A stretch of 64,000 nt of DNA from Pyrus communis (GCF_963583255.1 NC_084808.1:26554300-26618299), one strand, 5' to 3'. Shown: positions 48,572 to 61,446, numbered from the stretch's first letter. Notes: generated by a model from the sequence alone, not told the origin. Numbers and translations are program-made.

Positions 48572-49420
48572 TATAGCGGAGATAAACTTCGGTGAACATG
48601 TCTGACTAGTGTAGCTTTCACACCGTCAAATCTGTGTCAAACCAAAATATAAGGAGTATCATTATTATCAGAGGTGCCCAAAAGTTGCTCAGCAAATGAC
48701 GTAGAAACCCCTACCCAAAAATTGGGTAGCGTGGTTGGTATGTACCTTAGATTCCACTTCGCTGGGCAGCATCCCTAAATGTAAAATAAGCATTCTTTTA
48801 TTTATATTTTCTTTGAAATTTGAAGTAAACATTACAAGGAGAAGATTAGGGTTTTGTGATGTTCCACCATTAAGTCCATCGAAACTAAATGATCCTTGCC
48901 ACTGATGCAAACTGTTTGCCCTAAACAAATAAGGATAATGCTAGAAGACCAAAATTTTAAACTTAATTTGTAAATCAAATAACCTGTCATCAATAAGAAA
49001 CAAGCACGTTAATTGACAATTAATAATTCAATTATCTACAACCACATCATTCGGTTTGTAAATTAGGTTTTAAAATTTTGATCTCTCTAGCCTTACCCAA
49101 CAAATAATCCTCGAGACACGAACTAACAACTTTATTACCACGAAATGGCACCTGAATGGCTCCAATTGATACATTCGAAACAATTATGTACGATAAAACT
49201 AACATATGGGTGACGGCATCTCCTAACACGGGTTCCTTCCTCAAAGAAATCTATAACTGAGGGAAATTGTTCTCAACATGGGTTTAATGAAATATGTAAA
49301 GGAAAAAACCAAAGCACTGCATGTACACTAACCAGAAGATGGACACTAAGACATCCCAAAGCAGAATAAAGGAGTAAAAATATGGGTGACGGCGGAGAAT
49401 AAGGAGACTCCACACTAGTT
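48572..49420. other. convergent spacer between RRT-like copy C and the BIM2-like gene
   Basis: The two genes point towards each other here. The spacer holds both 3' UTRs and corresponds to 37524-38198 in unit B, with a roughly 200-bp extra stretch near 48920-49080. No gene. Confidence 0.5.
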
Positions 49421-52274
49421 TTATGTCTTGAGGCGCTTATGAGCTTGATCGGAGTCCTCTCCACTGCCAGCGTCCCTAAAATGCGCCATCATCTGATTGC
49501 TTGAATGGGGATTCTCATTATCCTGGAAAGCAATACAAATTTTGAGACTTTATCTTTCCTGTCTGTGAGAACGAATGAAAAACCTTAGCACAGTCCCGTG
49601 TAGCGTAACCATACAGGTTGACAAATCCATGGGAATGGATGGAAAGAGTATTGTAATTTGAAATAAACAGACCCGCATGGTTTAGAAAGATGGTTAACGG
49701 AGAGAGTGGTCGGGCAGTGGAAAGAAAAGCAAATAAATGGAACCACTTATACTATTCCAGGTCATCAATACCCAACATATACCTTAGAAGCTGGTGTTCC
49801 AGAGGACAGCCCTCGGTTTGCACGATTCCCAAGATCAATCTGCACTGAGATACTAGCATGCGACAGATCAACACCTGCACTCTGCAGCACTTGGCTCAGA
49901 GAGTTTAATAACCTGTTCATAATTTGGACAGTTAGAACTCAGAAGCTGAGAAACTGATCAAGAAAATGCATGACGTACACTGTATCACTATGATAATATA
50001 CAAACAACTTGAGCAAATGTGATCAATAATAAGGTCCGGAGTCATAATAGTTAATCGACAGGATCGAAGCAAAACGTAGTACAGAAAATATTTCCAAAAG
50101 TTAAATGAGACTCATAGTATGTTCTAATTTCGATGTTTCTCAAACTGGTGGTTCTATAACTATAGTTTGAGTACTCACCCTTGTGAATAAACACTTGAGA
50201 TGCTTATTGTTCCTCCTTCAACTGTCAGCTGCTCGTGTTGGCTCAGTGCATCACTAGCACTAGTGGTGGGACACTGAGTTGATTGAGCATCAGAAATTTG
50301 TCCCTGGAGAGGATGGGCAAGCACACCACCACTTCTGACCGGGGGAGTAATGTTTGGTAGTGGCATAGGCAGAGGAATCCTCTTGTTCACTATCTCAGGT
50401 TGCTGATCCACTATTTTGGAGGCAACATCCCTGCTAGGGTCAGTTTCTACTGGATTCGAAGTGCTGTTTCCCAGCATGTTCGGATTGATAGAGATGTTAT
50501 TTTCATCAAATTTCCCAGGAAATGGTGACACCGGTGCAGTGTCACTTTTTATGGCCTGAGGATTACCAACAAAACTCTGAACACGCCAGTGACTGTTTCT
50601 CTGTTTCATGAAGGAGGTACATGTTAGATCCAAAAGTATCTTTGACAAGAAAGTAAGTGACATATTCAGATGCTATGGTCGTTGTCTTTTGTCCACCAGA
50701 AAACATGAATTAGAAGCAGTTTAATATGATTCCACCTTAACAACAATTGAGTCCATCCCATAATTACCCAATTAATCAACTTTTTATGCAAAGAACCAAT
50801 GACAACAACTCCAAAAGGAAAAAGGTTGCCAAAAATGCTTAGCCAAAGTAGGGCCATAAATAATTACATACTCTTGAAAGGAATTATAGTGTGCTTTATG
50901 CAGGACGGGAACTCGGGAAGCAGTCAGATGCTCCTCAGTATAATTGCATAGATCAATCCGATTTCTATAGTATGCACATATGCAGCTATTAACACCTGCC
51001 TTTGTGCTTTCAGGTGAACATAGTACCTTACACCCAGACTATATAAGACCAAGATTCAGAACAATACCCATGGCATCAACTTTGTGGGCTCAGGACTCCA
51101 ACCCTGGTATGAACCTTCATATTTGTGGACTTTTTCCTGTAAGTACTGGACATACTCGATCACCTGCAAAAAAAATGATAAATAACCAAGTAAGCTTACA
51201 GTGTGGTTTCAAAATTAGTTTGACAACTTGCACAGTTATCCATACACAAAGAACGTACCTCGAGCAGGAATGATGCCGTATCTCTTTTCTGATCACTATG
51301 GGGTATTAGATCTCTCAATATCTGGAACCTGAAAGAAAAATTTAAGCTCCCTTAAGCTCTATTGACAAGTAAATTGACAGCTCACTAAACCAATTACACA
51401 ACAAGAAACACATAATTCCATGGGCTACCAATCGTAACACCAGAACTTCAACGTCTATGATGTAATGACCATGTGACCGATCCATGTTTAAACTACATGA
51501 ACAGCACTTGGTTAAATAAAAACCATGGAAGCTTCAAACTTTATCTATCCTATAGAAGTTGAACTAATCAAGTAATGGACTTGTTTTCAAAGAAGAAATT
51601 ATATTCGCAAGGTGACAAGTAATTGGCTAAACAAGCACCATCATCAACTAATCAGCTGCTAAGTACCGTACAAACATCAAAAGCACTGTCAAACTAATTA
51701 CACCAATCCAATAGTATCGAGTAGTAAATAGTGCGCAATGTCCTCCGAATAAACTACCCCGCCCCTTCTGTTTCGAACCCCAATTTGCCAAAGTAAATTT
51801 CGAAATGCGAAAATTTGCTGAAGAACAGATGCACATAAAGCTTACCTCTCATTGATCTTGCTCCTCCTCCTCTGCTCTGTGACTGAATGTTTCGATCGAA
51901 TAGCACTAGCCTTATCGTTGTTCTTAGCATCTAGTTTCCATATCCAAAATCCAGAATTCCAAATTAGAAAACAGAAATGCATGCTTCCCTCTAAACACCC
52001 ATAAAATCAAAAGGAAAAACATAGCTAAAAACAGTAAAGGTGAAATATTTCTTACTCAAATTCCAATCAAACAAAGAACATTACAATTGCCAATGTAGTA
52101 AATCCTCAAATTATAACGTTGGATCTACAAATTCGAGATAACCATGATCGAAAACAAGGTGGTTATAAATATGTCACCTTTGCTGTTGGAATTGGAAGGA
52201 CCTTCTTTCCTGGAGCCAAACTCCTCCTCGTCGTACTCATCCTCCTCCTGGTTGCCTTTCGTGGCGGTTCTCAT
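49421..52274 (-). CDS. BIM2: BIM2-like bHLH transcription factor
   Basis: Seven exons on the minus strand (52274-52178, 51930-51846, 51328-51259, 51163-51068, 50600-50179, 49912-49783, 49522-49421) join into 333 codons. The start [20 protein letters not shown] matches BIM-type N-termini. The bHLH follows: basic region [18 protein letters not shown], then [20 protein letters not shown] and [17 protein letters not shown]. After it come [33 protein letters not shown], and an ACT-like amphipathic stretch [23 protein letters not shown] proteins bind E-boxes with BES1/BZR1 in brassinosteroid signalling and also act in shade and embryo patterning. The basic-region His-Glu-Arg residues for E-box contact are present. 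Its 3' end is convergent with RRT-like copy C, and its last exon has been copied into unit B of the segmental duplication. No lesion. Confidence 0.92.
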
Positions 52275-52609
52275 CCTCCTCTATGTGAATTCTTATGGGT
52301 CTGGATTTAAATTCCAAGACTTTATGGACAAATCTGAAAAATACCCGGATAAGAAAATCTCAGATACTTTATGCTCGGCGCCGGAATTGGAGATTTGAGG
52401 TGGCTGATTGCGTAATTGAAGACGGCGGAGAATTGGGTTGGGGTGTTTTTTTCGGGTTTTCTGCCGGCAGAGGAACCCCGGTTTAGTTGAGGCAGCTACT
52501 GACGCTGGCTTGCAACCACCGTGACTCCGGTCACTCGAGAACTTGATGGAGCAAACATTAGCTTGTGGGTAACCTCACGTGCTTCCGGTGAGGTCACTTA
52601 AGTGGGCTT

Positions 52610-52765
52610 GCTAAAAATAGAATTTTAACGCAACTGTTCATTTTAAAAAAATCACATTTTTACATTAAAAAATCAAACTTGAGACTATTCACTGTACTCC
52701 TTATTTTGTCATTTTCGTTAAAACTCAAAGTTTTCAAACCATTTTCATTAATTTCTTTTTATCTA
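52610..52765 (-). repeat. dispersed MITE-like element, copy 4 of 4
   Basis: In reverse complement it has the same landmarks as 15716-15855 (AATGAAAATGGTTTGAAAAC, GAGTTTTAACGAAAATGACA, GTGAATAGTCTCAAG, TGTAAAAATGTG). It lies about 350 bp upstream of the BIM2-like start codon. Confidence 0.7.
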
Positions 52766-52882
52766 TTTATTTATTATTTTCTCTTTTCTTTTTCCTACTT
52801 GGCAAAGCTACGAGGGTTGATGGATTAACGGTCACGATGTAATGGACGACCAAAGCTAAGATTATAATCTTTCTCAAACCCA

Positions 52883-52996
52883 TAGTGCAGTATTGGAAAT
52901 GTGTTAAGCTTTTACATGACGGCGTGACTTCAAAATTTGTTGGTGACTAATTTATCATATAATCTAACAAAATCTATTGTTTGACCAAAAAAAAAA
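52883..52996 (+). repeat. SINE-like fragment, same family as 42822
   Basis: GGAAATGTGTTAAGC, CATGACGGCGTGACTTCAAA and CTATTGTTTGACC plus an A-tract align with the element at 42822-42951. I found no clear target duplication. Confidence 0.65.
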
Positions 52997-55190
52997 TTCA
53001 AATTTTGCTTGGGAAAATAATTTCTTTGAAAATGGGGTGATTTTCACAAACTTTTTAAACTTCTCACACTCTTCTTATTGTGATTGTTGAATTGAATAAA
53101 CCAAAGAAATTAACAGAAAACATTAAACACCAAGGTGCGAGAAGTAGTGGCTGATTCAGGATTTGAATCTTGGAGATCCTAATGTTAAAGGTCCAAGTTT
53201 TTTAAATAGAAACAACGCGAAGCGTGCAAAAAATAAATTTCAGTTCATTCACTGAGGTATTTCGTTGAACACTTGGTGGGCTTATTGTCGTCAGCAACCA
53301 TGTTGCACAATGTCAACATATATCAACATATGCTAAAGTAATCTGATTAGTGATATCAGGAGAATTTATCAAGTATTATTGATGCAATCTGTCGAGATAT
53401 GTCTAGCAGGTATTACATCAAACACTTGATATGTACAAAAGAAACTCGTACGAAATATTCTGAGGGTTTAAAACATTCACATGTATATTTTTCCAACTCC
53501 AAATGATCATAAGACTATCTTGATCTCAATATGCATCCGCACAAAAAGCTGAAAAAGTGTGCATATTTTCGTTCTTTAAATGTGCTCAACTTAGGCTGAC
53601 AGAGCTTGTATTTGCCTACATATTGCTACACGACCTGAACAAATCCCCGATCACGCACAAGTTAGTAAGCCAAAACCGAGCCACTGACTTACGCATAATC
53701 ATCACTAATCAGCGTTGTTGGCTGTTTTCTCTCCTCGTGTGAGAGTGCTTCCTCTCTCCTGGTGTGAGAGTGCTTCCTCCTTCGTGAGTTCCGCCACTGT
53801 GCGTGTGGTTACGGATTATTTCGATCTCTGTTATGTGCTTTTCAGGTCAAGATCGTGGGCTTTGATCTACTGGGTGGTGGGCAACTGAGTCTCTGGAAGC
53901 AGGAAGGTTGGTGGAGAGATGGCCTAGGGTGACGGATCGGGATTGGGGCTTTTCAACCTAGGTCGATCTACCCCACGAAGGATGCAGGGGATGTTGCGCT
54001 GATCTGATTGGGGGGTTGGCTTCTGTCAGTTTGGATCTGTAGGATCTGTGCGTTTTGGGGCTTCACCTGTGGTGATTTTTATATGGGGCAGTGGGTTTCT
54101 ATCATACGGGTAGGTAGTAGAGGGGGGTGATGTAAGGGTTTAGGGTGACGGCAAGGGGTGGGGCTTCTCAATTTTAGGGTGACTCTCTCTTCGTGGGGGA
54201 CTGGGGTGTGTTGGGGTTTATCAATTTAGGGAGACTCTCTCTTCGGGGGGTGCTGGGGTGGGCGTTGTGGATGGGTTGGAGATTATAAAGTCTTCTGTCT
54301 AGGTTGTGGGGATGGGTCTGTAGGTGGAATGGGGTGGGGTTTCAAATTCTGATAAACTTCCGTCTCGAGGGTGGTGGGGATTGCTGGGGTGACCCGAGTA
54401 AAGAATGTTTTGGGTGATCCATTTGAGGGTGTGTGTGTGTGTGTATGTATGAGTGGGTGGCTTCGTTGGATGTTGGGGGCTAAAAAGAGTGCTGGGTTTT
54501 CTGTTTTGCCCATTATCATCGAGTTGTATTGCTTCAGCTGGTCTCTCACAGCTCCGTTTCCGCCTGAGTTGATACCCTTGAAACAATAAAAATCATCACC
54601 GATCAAGGTTCTGTCTCGACTGTGGCCTCTTAATTGTTGTTTTCATCTGGCTGTTTCCAGCTGGGTTTGCACCCTTCAAATCCTAGATACCAAAGGTCTG
54701 ATCAGTTCTCTGAAGCTTGGGTTTGATTATGTTCGGCTTCGTTCTGCTCCTCGCCTTCCTGTTCACAAGGTTAGTTTTTCCCAGCTTTGATTCACAAGAT
54801 TCGCCTTCCTGCTTAATTGTCTAAGCCTCTGAGAGAAGAATGAGGCTGATGGATGAGTAGGTTCGGTCGAAAGGTAATACAATGCTTTTGAGACTTTTGA
54901 TGCCATTGCTCTTTTGAGACCTGTGATTATAGCAGGGGGGATAATTCCGATCCACTTTGGTTGGGGGGTGGGGGTGTCAGCGAGTGGGAGGAGTGGCGTA
55001 CCAGCTTTTAGTTTGGTTGATTGGTTGCTTTTATGAGGATTCTATCGATGTGTTGACTATGTGGCAGAGTTGAAGAAAGAAATCAGCTGATATCTGGGGG
55101 GCTTATAAGGGTGGTCTGAGGTTGTTTACAGAAAGTACAGGTTTTTCTACGTCTCAGGTTGGGAGTGTGGGGCAGCGGTGTTACAGTGTG

Positions 55191-56540
55191 ATGGCGACTA
55201 GTGGGGTGGAGGAACTGGTGGTTCAACTGAACCAAACACTGGAGTTATCCACTATGGAGCAGGGAGTTAAATTGGTTGGGAAGGTTTTTACGCTGAAACC
55301 AGTGAACAAATGGGGAGTCAAGAATATTCTTAGAGCGGCTTGGAAAGAATTGGGTGAGGTGGAAATAAAATGGGTAAGGGAGAATGTCTTTATTATATCG
55401 GTCAAAGATGAACATGTGGCTTCAAAGATCATTGAGCAGGTCCCCTGGGCAGTGATGAAGAAGGTATTCTCGGTCGTGAAATGGCCTCCGGAGCTCGCCT
55501 TAGAGGAGCTGGAGTTGAATGCTGTTCCATTTTGGATTCAAATAAGGGGAATTCCGCTAGGCTTAGCATCTGTTGAGAATGTTCGGCGTGTAATCAAAGA
55601 AGTTGGGGAATTTATAGCCATGGAGGATCCCGGACACGCTCGTGGTTTTGTCCGAGTAAGAATCTCAGTTGATACGGAGAAGCCTTTATTTAAGGGATGC
55701 TGGATTCGAAGGGAGTCAAATAAGGAAACCTGGGTGGAATTTCGGTATGAACGGCTTCAAGATTTCTGCTACAAGTGTGGACGGATTGGGCATATCAATA
55801 CAGAATGCTCCGCTGAGATGTCTGGAGAATGGGAGGTAGCATATGGAGAGTGGATTAAGGCGCCGCCGATAAGAGAGGTGGTGATACCAAAGAGAGTGGA
55901 GTGTGTGGGCAGGGGGGAACGCCGGCAGGCCGGGGCGGTGCGCGGACCGGGCTTCACGTCTGCACATAATCAAGATAGATTACGGATGTCAAACTTACAA
56001 AGAAGGGAGCGCAATCAAACCATTTAGACTGGGGGAGCATCTAAGAGTCGTGGCACAGATAAAAAAAAATGGCGTAGAAGAATGCGGGGGGAGGGAGAGG
56101 ATTCGTCTTCCTGCTCTGAAATGGAAAGCATCAAAACAGTTGGTGAAGGACAATCGGGCGATGTCCAGGAGGGCAATGATACTCTGTCCGTCCAGGGTAA
56201 TGACCCACTCTGGAGCAGTAAAAGATGTGGGGAAGCACAGGATTTGATGCTAACTCAAGCTCCACAGAAGAAACTAAAGGGCCCGGTTACGGAGGAGAAC
56301 TGCCAAGGTAGGGCGGCAGAGATAGGAAGGAAGTTAAACAGCAAGGATGGAGGGCTAACGATGGAAAGCGTGAACCGTACGACGGAGGAAAATAAGGAAG
56401 AAATAAGTGAGAATACTGGAAGACAGGATGTAATGGAAGGGGGGTCGGATTTCGATAAAGGTAGGATGGTGACACGGAAGGCGGGCAAGTGGGCTCGGGG
56501 CGGTGGCGGCTGGCCTTCAACAGCCGCAGGCCAGCCATGA
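55191..56540 (+). pseudogene. LINE ORF1 (gag-like, CCHC), one in-frame stop
   Basis: From ATG 55191 (MATSGVEELVVQLNQ) the frame has a DUF4283-like N-terminal domain (PWAVMKKVFSVVKWPPEL, PFWIQIRGIPLGLA). A zinc knuckle CYKCGRIGHINTEC lies at about 55768-55809, then a basic, low-complexity C-terminus. A TAG at 56025-56027 interrupts it. The same frame stays open after that to TGA 56538-56540, so the original product was about 449 residues. The protein would bind LINE RNA. The terminal TGA overlaps the ORF2 start as ATGA. Confidence 0.9.
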
Positions 56541-59500
56541 GTTATATCTTCTGGAACTGTCGTGGGCTTGGGTCGGACACGACAGTCAGGGCTCTCCATG
56601 GGCTTATTCGAAAAAAGAGACCCTCTATGATCTTTTTATCGGAGACTAAGATGAAAGATCATAAAATTCTAGGGGTGAGAAGGAGATTGGGTTATGTTCA
56701 TGGCTTTGATGTTTCGCCAGTTGGAGTTTCTGGAGGATTGAGCTTGTGGTGGGAGGACAATCTGGAGGTTAATATTATCTTTTCGTCCAAGAATATTATT
56801 GATGCTGTGATGAAAATTAAAGGGCAAATGCATTGGAGTCGGATTACGGGGGTGTACGGAACGCCGTATAGAGTTGAAAAAAATCTGTTTTGGGAATGGA
56901 TGGTTAACCACTTTACCCCAACGGACATTCCTTGGATTTGTGGCGGGGATTTCAACGAATTCCTGTGGGATCATGAGAAGTCTGGTGGAGTTGAGGTTTT
57001 GTACAACAGGCCAAGGTTCTTAGAAGAGTTTCTGTCTTCCTCCCAGCTGATGGATTTGGGTTTCAATGGGCCGGCCTTTACGTGGAGAGGATTGAGAAAA
57101 AGGGATTGGGTGGAGGAGAGGTTAGACAGGGTCATGGCGAATGAAAAGTGGCAGCAACTCTGGCCGAACGCCCAAGTTATACATGAAACAGTTTTAGCAT
57201 CAGACCACTGCCCAGTTAGTCTTATTTCTAATATTGAAGGGCAGAAAGGAAGGAAGATATTTAGGTTTGAGGCGTATTGGGTCTCAGAGGAAGAGTGTAA
57301 GAATTTGGTGGAACAGTGCTGGGATAGGCGGCATAATGGCAGCCCTGTGAATAGGTGGGTGAGATCTTTAAACGATTGCCGTTATCGTTTAAGCAGGTGG
57401 AATCGCAATAAGTTTATGGGGCGAGGGAACAGGATCCATGATCTTCTTTCCCAGTTAGATTTGCTCCAGCGGGAATGGGGTCCAAACTATGATGAGATAA
57501 GGGAGATTTCTCGGCGGATTGATGAATTAAGACTCCAAGAGGAGAGTTATTGGTGCCAGCGATCGAGGGTAAAATGGTTGAGGGAGGGGGATGCCAACAC
57601 TCAGTTTTTTCACTCTTCAACCCTTCAGAGGCGAAGAAGAAATAAGATAGTGAAGCTTAGGGATGAGAATGGGAACTGGGTGGAGAATCCGGCTAAGGTG
57701 CGCCAATTGGTGGATAATCACTTCACTTCAGTTTTTAGCTCGGCAGGGGATCGTAACTGGGGGTCGCTGCTAGATTGCATGAATCCCTCGGTCTCGCCAG
57801 AAATGAATGAGGCGCTAATTGCACCAGTCACGGAGGAGGAGATAAAGGCGGCGGCTGGGAATATGGGAGGGCTTAAGGCTCCTGGCCCCGACGGTTTCCA
57901 GGGGATCTTTTATCAGACATACTGGGAGATTGTGAGGGAGGGTGTTTCGGCTTTGGTTAGAGATTTGATTCAGGATGCTGCGGGTTCGAGTTTGATAAAT
58001 CAGACTCATGTGGTGCTGATTCCCAAAGTCCCGAACCCGGAAGTTGTGTCGCAATTCAGGCCGATTAGCCTGTGCAACTACTCGTACAAAATTCTGTCAA
58101 AGATTCTTGCTAACCGGTTGAAGGTATTGTTACCCAAAATCATCTCTCCTTCTCAGAATGCTTTTGTGGCGGGTAGACAAATTCAGGATTGTATTGGCAT
58201 AGCCCATGAGATGTTTCATTATCTGAAGGGAAGGAAAGCTCGGAATAGATTTGAAATGGGGATTAAACTTGATATGCAGAAGGCGTATGATAGGGTTGAA
58301 TGAGATTTTTTGGATGCGGTAATGGAAAGAATGGGTTTTTGCAGTAGCTGGAGATCGCTAATTAATGGGTGTATTTCATCTGTGAAGTTCGTTGTTCTCC
58401 TAAATGGGCAGGCTGGGAAGTCTTTTGCTCCCTCGCGGGGTCTCCGACAGGGGGATCCTCTTTCTCCTTATTTATTTATTTTGATGGGGGAAGTTCTATC
58501 CAAGCTGATTCAGGGTGCGGTTGACCAAGGTAGATTGGAAGGTGTTAAGATGGGTGGTTCCGGACCAGTGATTTCTCACCTCTTCTTTGCGGATGATACC
58601 CTTCTGTTTTTGCGGGCTGATATGAAAAACTGCCGGAATTTGAGACATCTGCTGGACAATTTCTGTGTCGCGTCGGGGCAGAAGGTCAATTTGGAGAAAT
58701 CCAGTGTATTTTTTGGGGCTAATGTTCCGAAGGTGAATGCTAATCAGATGGGGAACGCCCTTGGTATGAAGGTTGTAATCAATCCGGGAACATATTTGGG
58801 GGTCCCTACCATATGGGGTCGGTCGAAAAAGGGTGGTCTTGCTTATGTGAAAGGAAGAGTTATGGAAAAGCTTCAAGGGTGGAAACAAAATACTTTGTCC
58901 CGTGCCGGTAAAGAGGTTTTAATTAAGGCTGTTATCCAAGCTATCCCGGCATACCCAATGTGCATTTTCAAATTCCCAGCCGCTGTTTGTAAGGAATTGG
59001 ATGCGCTGGTGACTGGGTTTTGGTGGGGATGCAAGGAGGGAGCCCACAAGATTCACTGGGTTTCAAAGGAGGTTTTGGGTTTGCCAAAAGACATGGGTGG
59101 TTTAGGCTTCAGAAATTTTCAGGATTTTAATGATGCTCTGCTTGCTAAACAGTGCTGGCGCTTAATCACGGAACCGGATTCGCTGTGGGCTAAGGTGATT
59201 AAGGCTCGGTATTTTCCACATAGCTCAATCTGGGATGCGAAGAAGGGTGGGAGGGCCTCTTGGGCGTGGAGCAGCCTCATCTGTGGCAGGGACTTGATTA
59301 GGGAGGGCTCCCATTGGCAGATTTTGGGTGGTCAGGAGGTGCGGGTGTGGCAGGATAGGTGGCTTCCATCCTTGCCCCTTGGACACCCGGTGCCGGTTGG
59401 CCAGGTTACGGTTACTCCCAGTTTAAGGGTCAGTGCACTTATCTGTCCGGAGTCGGGGCGGTGGAATATTAACTTTTTACAGCCTTTCATATCGGGGGAG

Positions 59501-60683
59501 GCTATGCAGGCTATTGAGGCGACGCCTCTTGGAGATTTAAGTCGTAAAGATAGGCTTATCTGGGATATGAGTAAGAACGGCTCTTATTCGGTCAAGTCGG
59601 GATACAGATGGATGCAAGGAAGATCGCTGGCGAGAAGGGATTTGCGTCGGCCTTCTGTTCGTGGGGTTCCCAAAGCGTTTTGGAAGGGGATTTGGAAGCT
59701 GGAGGTGCCCCCCAAGTTGCGGCATTTCTTGTGGCTTTCTGTTCACAATTGTCTTCCTACTCGGGATGCACTGTTCCGACGAAGGTCCTCTCAAACCTCT
59801 AATTGTCCTATTTGCTGCTGCCATGATGAAACTATTGAGCACATTTTCCTTTCCTGCTCTTGGGTTGAGCCAATCTGGTTTTGAGGGGCTTTGGGTTATA
59901 AAATGGATCGTCTTTCTCTTCCTTCTTGGTCGGACTGGCTTCAGGGGGTTTTCTCTCCGAATTTTTGCAACTCTGGAGATATAATGTGGAGACAATCTTA
60001 TATTGTTTTTACCTGTTGGTGCATATGAAAGGCTCGCTGTGATTTTATTTTCAAAGGGGTGCCCATTAACCCGTTAAAGGTCCTGGCTGATGTCTCTGCG
60101 GCGGTGAGCTCGTTTTTTGGTGCAATGGCAAAGGCTGGGGATAGTGGAATGGGTGTCGGCAGGAGGAACTCTCAGGTTACGAGATGGTGTGCTCCGGCCT
60201 ACCCTTTTGTGAAGATTAATGTGGATGCTAGCTGGTCCAAGGCTTCAAAGATGGGTTTTGCTGGATTAATTGTGAGGGACATGGAGAATAAGTTCGTGGC
60301 TGCTGCGCGGCATCCTATTACTGCTCCTTCTGCTGCAGCAGCGGAGGCTTATGCGTTGTTGCACGGGTGCAGACTAGGTGCAGAGCTGGGTGTAAGGTAT
60401 GTAATTCTGGAATCCGACTCTCTGGATGCGATTAAATGTCTGTCTAGCTCGCTGTCAATGGGTAGTTGGGAGGCATACCCGGTGCTGGCTAGGGTTAAAC
60501 AGTTGGGGGGGGGGGGATTTCATTGATTGTCGATGGTCTTGGGTGCCACGGTCTGCTAATGGCGTGGCTCACAAGATTGCATCGATTGGTTTTACGGAGA
60601 TGAGTGATGTCGTTTGGGTCGTTAGGCCCCCATCTTCGTTGGTCTATGTATTGAACAATGACGGATTACCTTGCCCTCATTAA
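56537..60683 (+). pseudogene. LINE ORF2 (endonuclease, reverse transcriptase, RNase H), with stops and a frameshift
   Basis: The start ATG at 56537 overlaps the ORF1 stop. An endonuclease domain comes first (FWNCRGLGSD, MIFLSETKMK, CGGDFNEF, LASDHCPVSL). The RT has FRPISLCNYSYKILSKILAN, LDMQKAYDRVE, SRGLRQGDPLSPYLFILMGE and the catalytic FADD at about 58586. A Cys/His motif follows (CPICCCHDETIEHIFLSC), then RNase H (INVDASWSKASKMGFAGLIV, AEAYALLHGC, ESDSLDAI). Lesions: TGA at 58301-58303 (Trp expected after YDRVE), TGA at 59882-59884, TGA at 60026-60028 (Trp expected in CIWKAR), and a frameshift in a 12-G run at 60505-60516, beyond which WVPRSANGVAHKIAS continues in another frame. The product would nick DNA and prime reverse transcription on the target. 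Confidence 0.93.
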
Positions 60684-60949
60684 TGGGTTATGGTGGTGCT
60701 GGGGGTGACGCCTCTACTTGGTGGAGGGGTCGTTGTGGTTTATCCCTTGACACTGCTTGGTATTGTTATGTTGTTTGCCTCTCTGTAGGCTTTTTTATGA
60801 TATGGATCTTGGTTTCAAAACAAAAAAAAAAAAAATCATCACTAATCAGCCCATAATTTACTAGGTGGGCTTTAGACTTTGGTATATGTTGTAGCTACTA
60901 ACACCTTGTGTATGGCCCATTTTTTTCTAATCATCATTTAACAATTTGT

Positions 60950-61170
60950 TTAAAAGTACTTTTAAAATGACTAAAAAATTTTTGGTAAAAATATTTTTGA
61001 AACTAATCCTTTGTCATCAAATGGACAATGGAAAAGCACTTTAAATGCTTTTAGTAAGAAGCATATATCTAGTGCTTATTCCAAAAAAACATTTAAAATG
61101 TTTTTGGAATCCAAAATCAATTTCTCCAAAAACGTTTTAGTCATTTAAAAGCACTTCCAAACGAGCCATA
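60950..61170. repeat. hAT-like MITE, degraded
   Basis: The left part AAAAGTACTTTTAAAATGAC and the right part GTCATTTAAAAGCACTTCC are inverted copies, and the right end CAAACGAGCCAT is the same as in the element at 61262-61446. The left terminus is eroded. Confidence 0.55.
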
Positions 61171-61261
61171 ATTTAGAGTAGTTATGTGTACATCCAGTTT
61201 ACGTCATAAGTTAGCCTTTGAAAGAAAATAAATCTAGGTTACCTTGTCCTTATAGACTTAA

Positions 61262-61446
61262 GGCTAGTTTGAAACTATTTTTAAAATGGCCGAAAACGTT
61301 TTTGTGAAAATGTTTTTGTGAAAATGTTTTTGGAACCAATCTATAAGAATTTCTTGTGAGAAGTACTTTAAGTGCTTTTGAAACCCCAAAATTTTTTATT
61401 TTTTCTAAAAGCGGTTTTAGTCATTTTAAAAGCTTTCAAACGAGCC
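61262..61446. repeat. hAT-like MITE
   Basis: The termini GGCTAGTTTGAAACTATTTT and, as reverse complement of the right end, GGCTCGTTTGAAAGCTTTTA are matching inverted repeats about 35 bp long. Non-coding, 185 bp. Confidence 0.7.

Larger units (their letters stand above)
52275..53696. other. upstream region of the BIM2-like gene
   Basis: The first 250 bp are presumably promoter and 5' UTR of the minus-strand gene. Further out lie two short repeats (52610-52765 and 52883-52996) and then AT-rich spacer up to the LINE target site. Confidence 0.45.
53714..60833 (+). mobile_element. full-length L1-type LINE, about 7.1 kb
   Basis: The element is bounded by an exact 17-bp target duplication, AATCATCACTAATCAGC, at 53697-53713 and 60834-60850, and ends in an A-tract (60822-60833). 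Its order is a 1.48-kb G-rich 5' UTR, ORF1 with a CCHC zinc knuckle, and ORF2 with apurinic-type endonuclease, reverse transcriptase, Cys-rich region and RNase H, as in plant L1-like LINEs. The 5' UTR starts with two 25-bp direct repeats (53729-53778). Both ORFs contain stop codons, so it can no longer move by itself. The perfect TSD and few lesions indicate a fairly young, complete insertion. It lies about 1.4 kb upstream of the BIM2-like gene. Confidence 0.96.
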
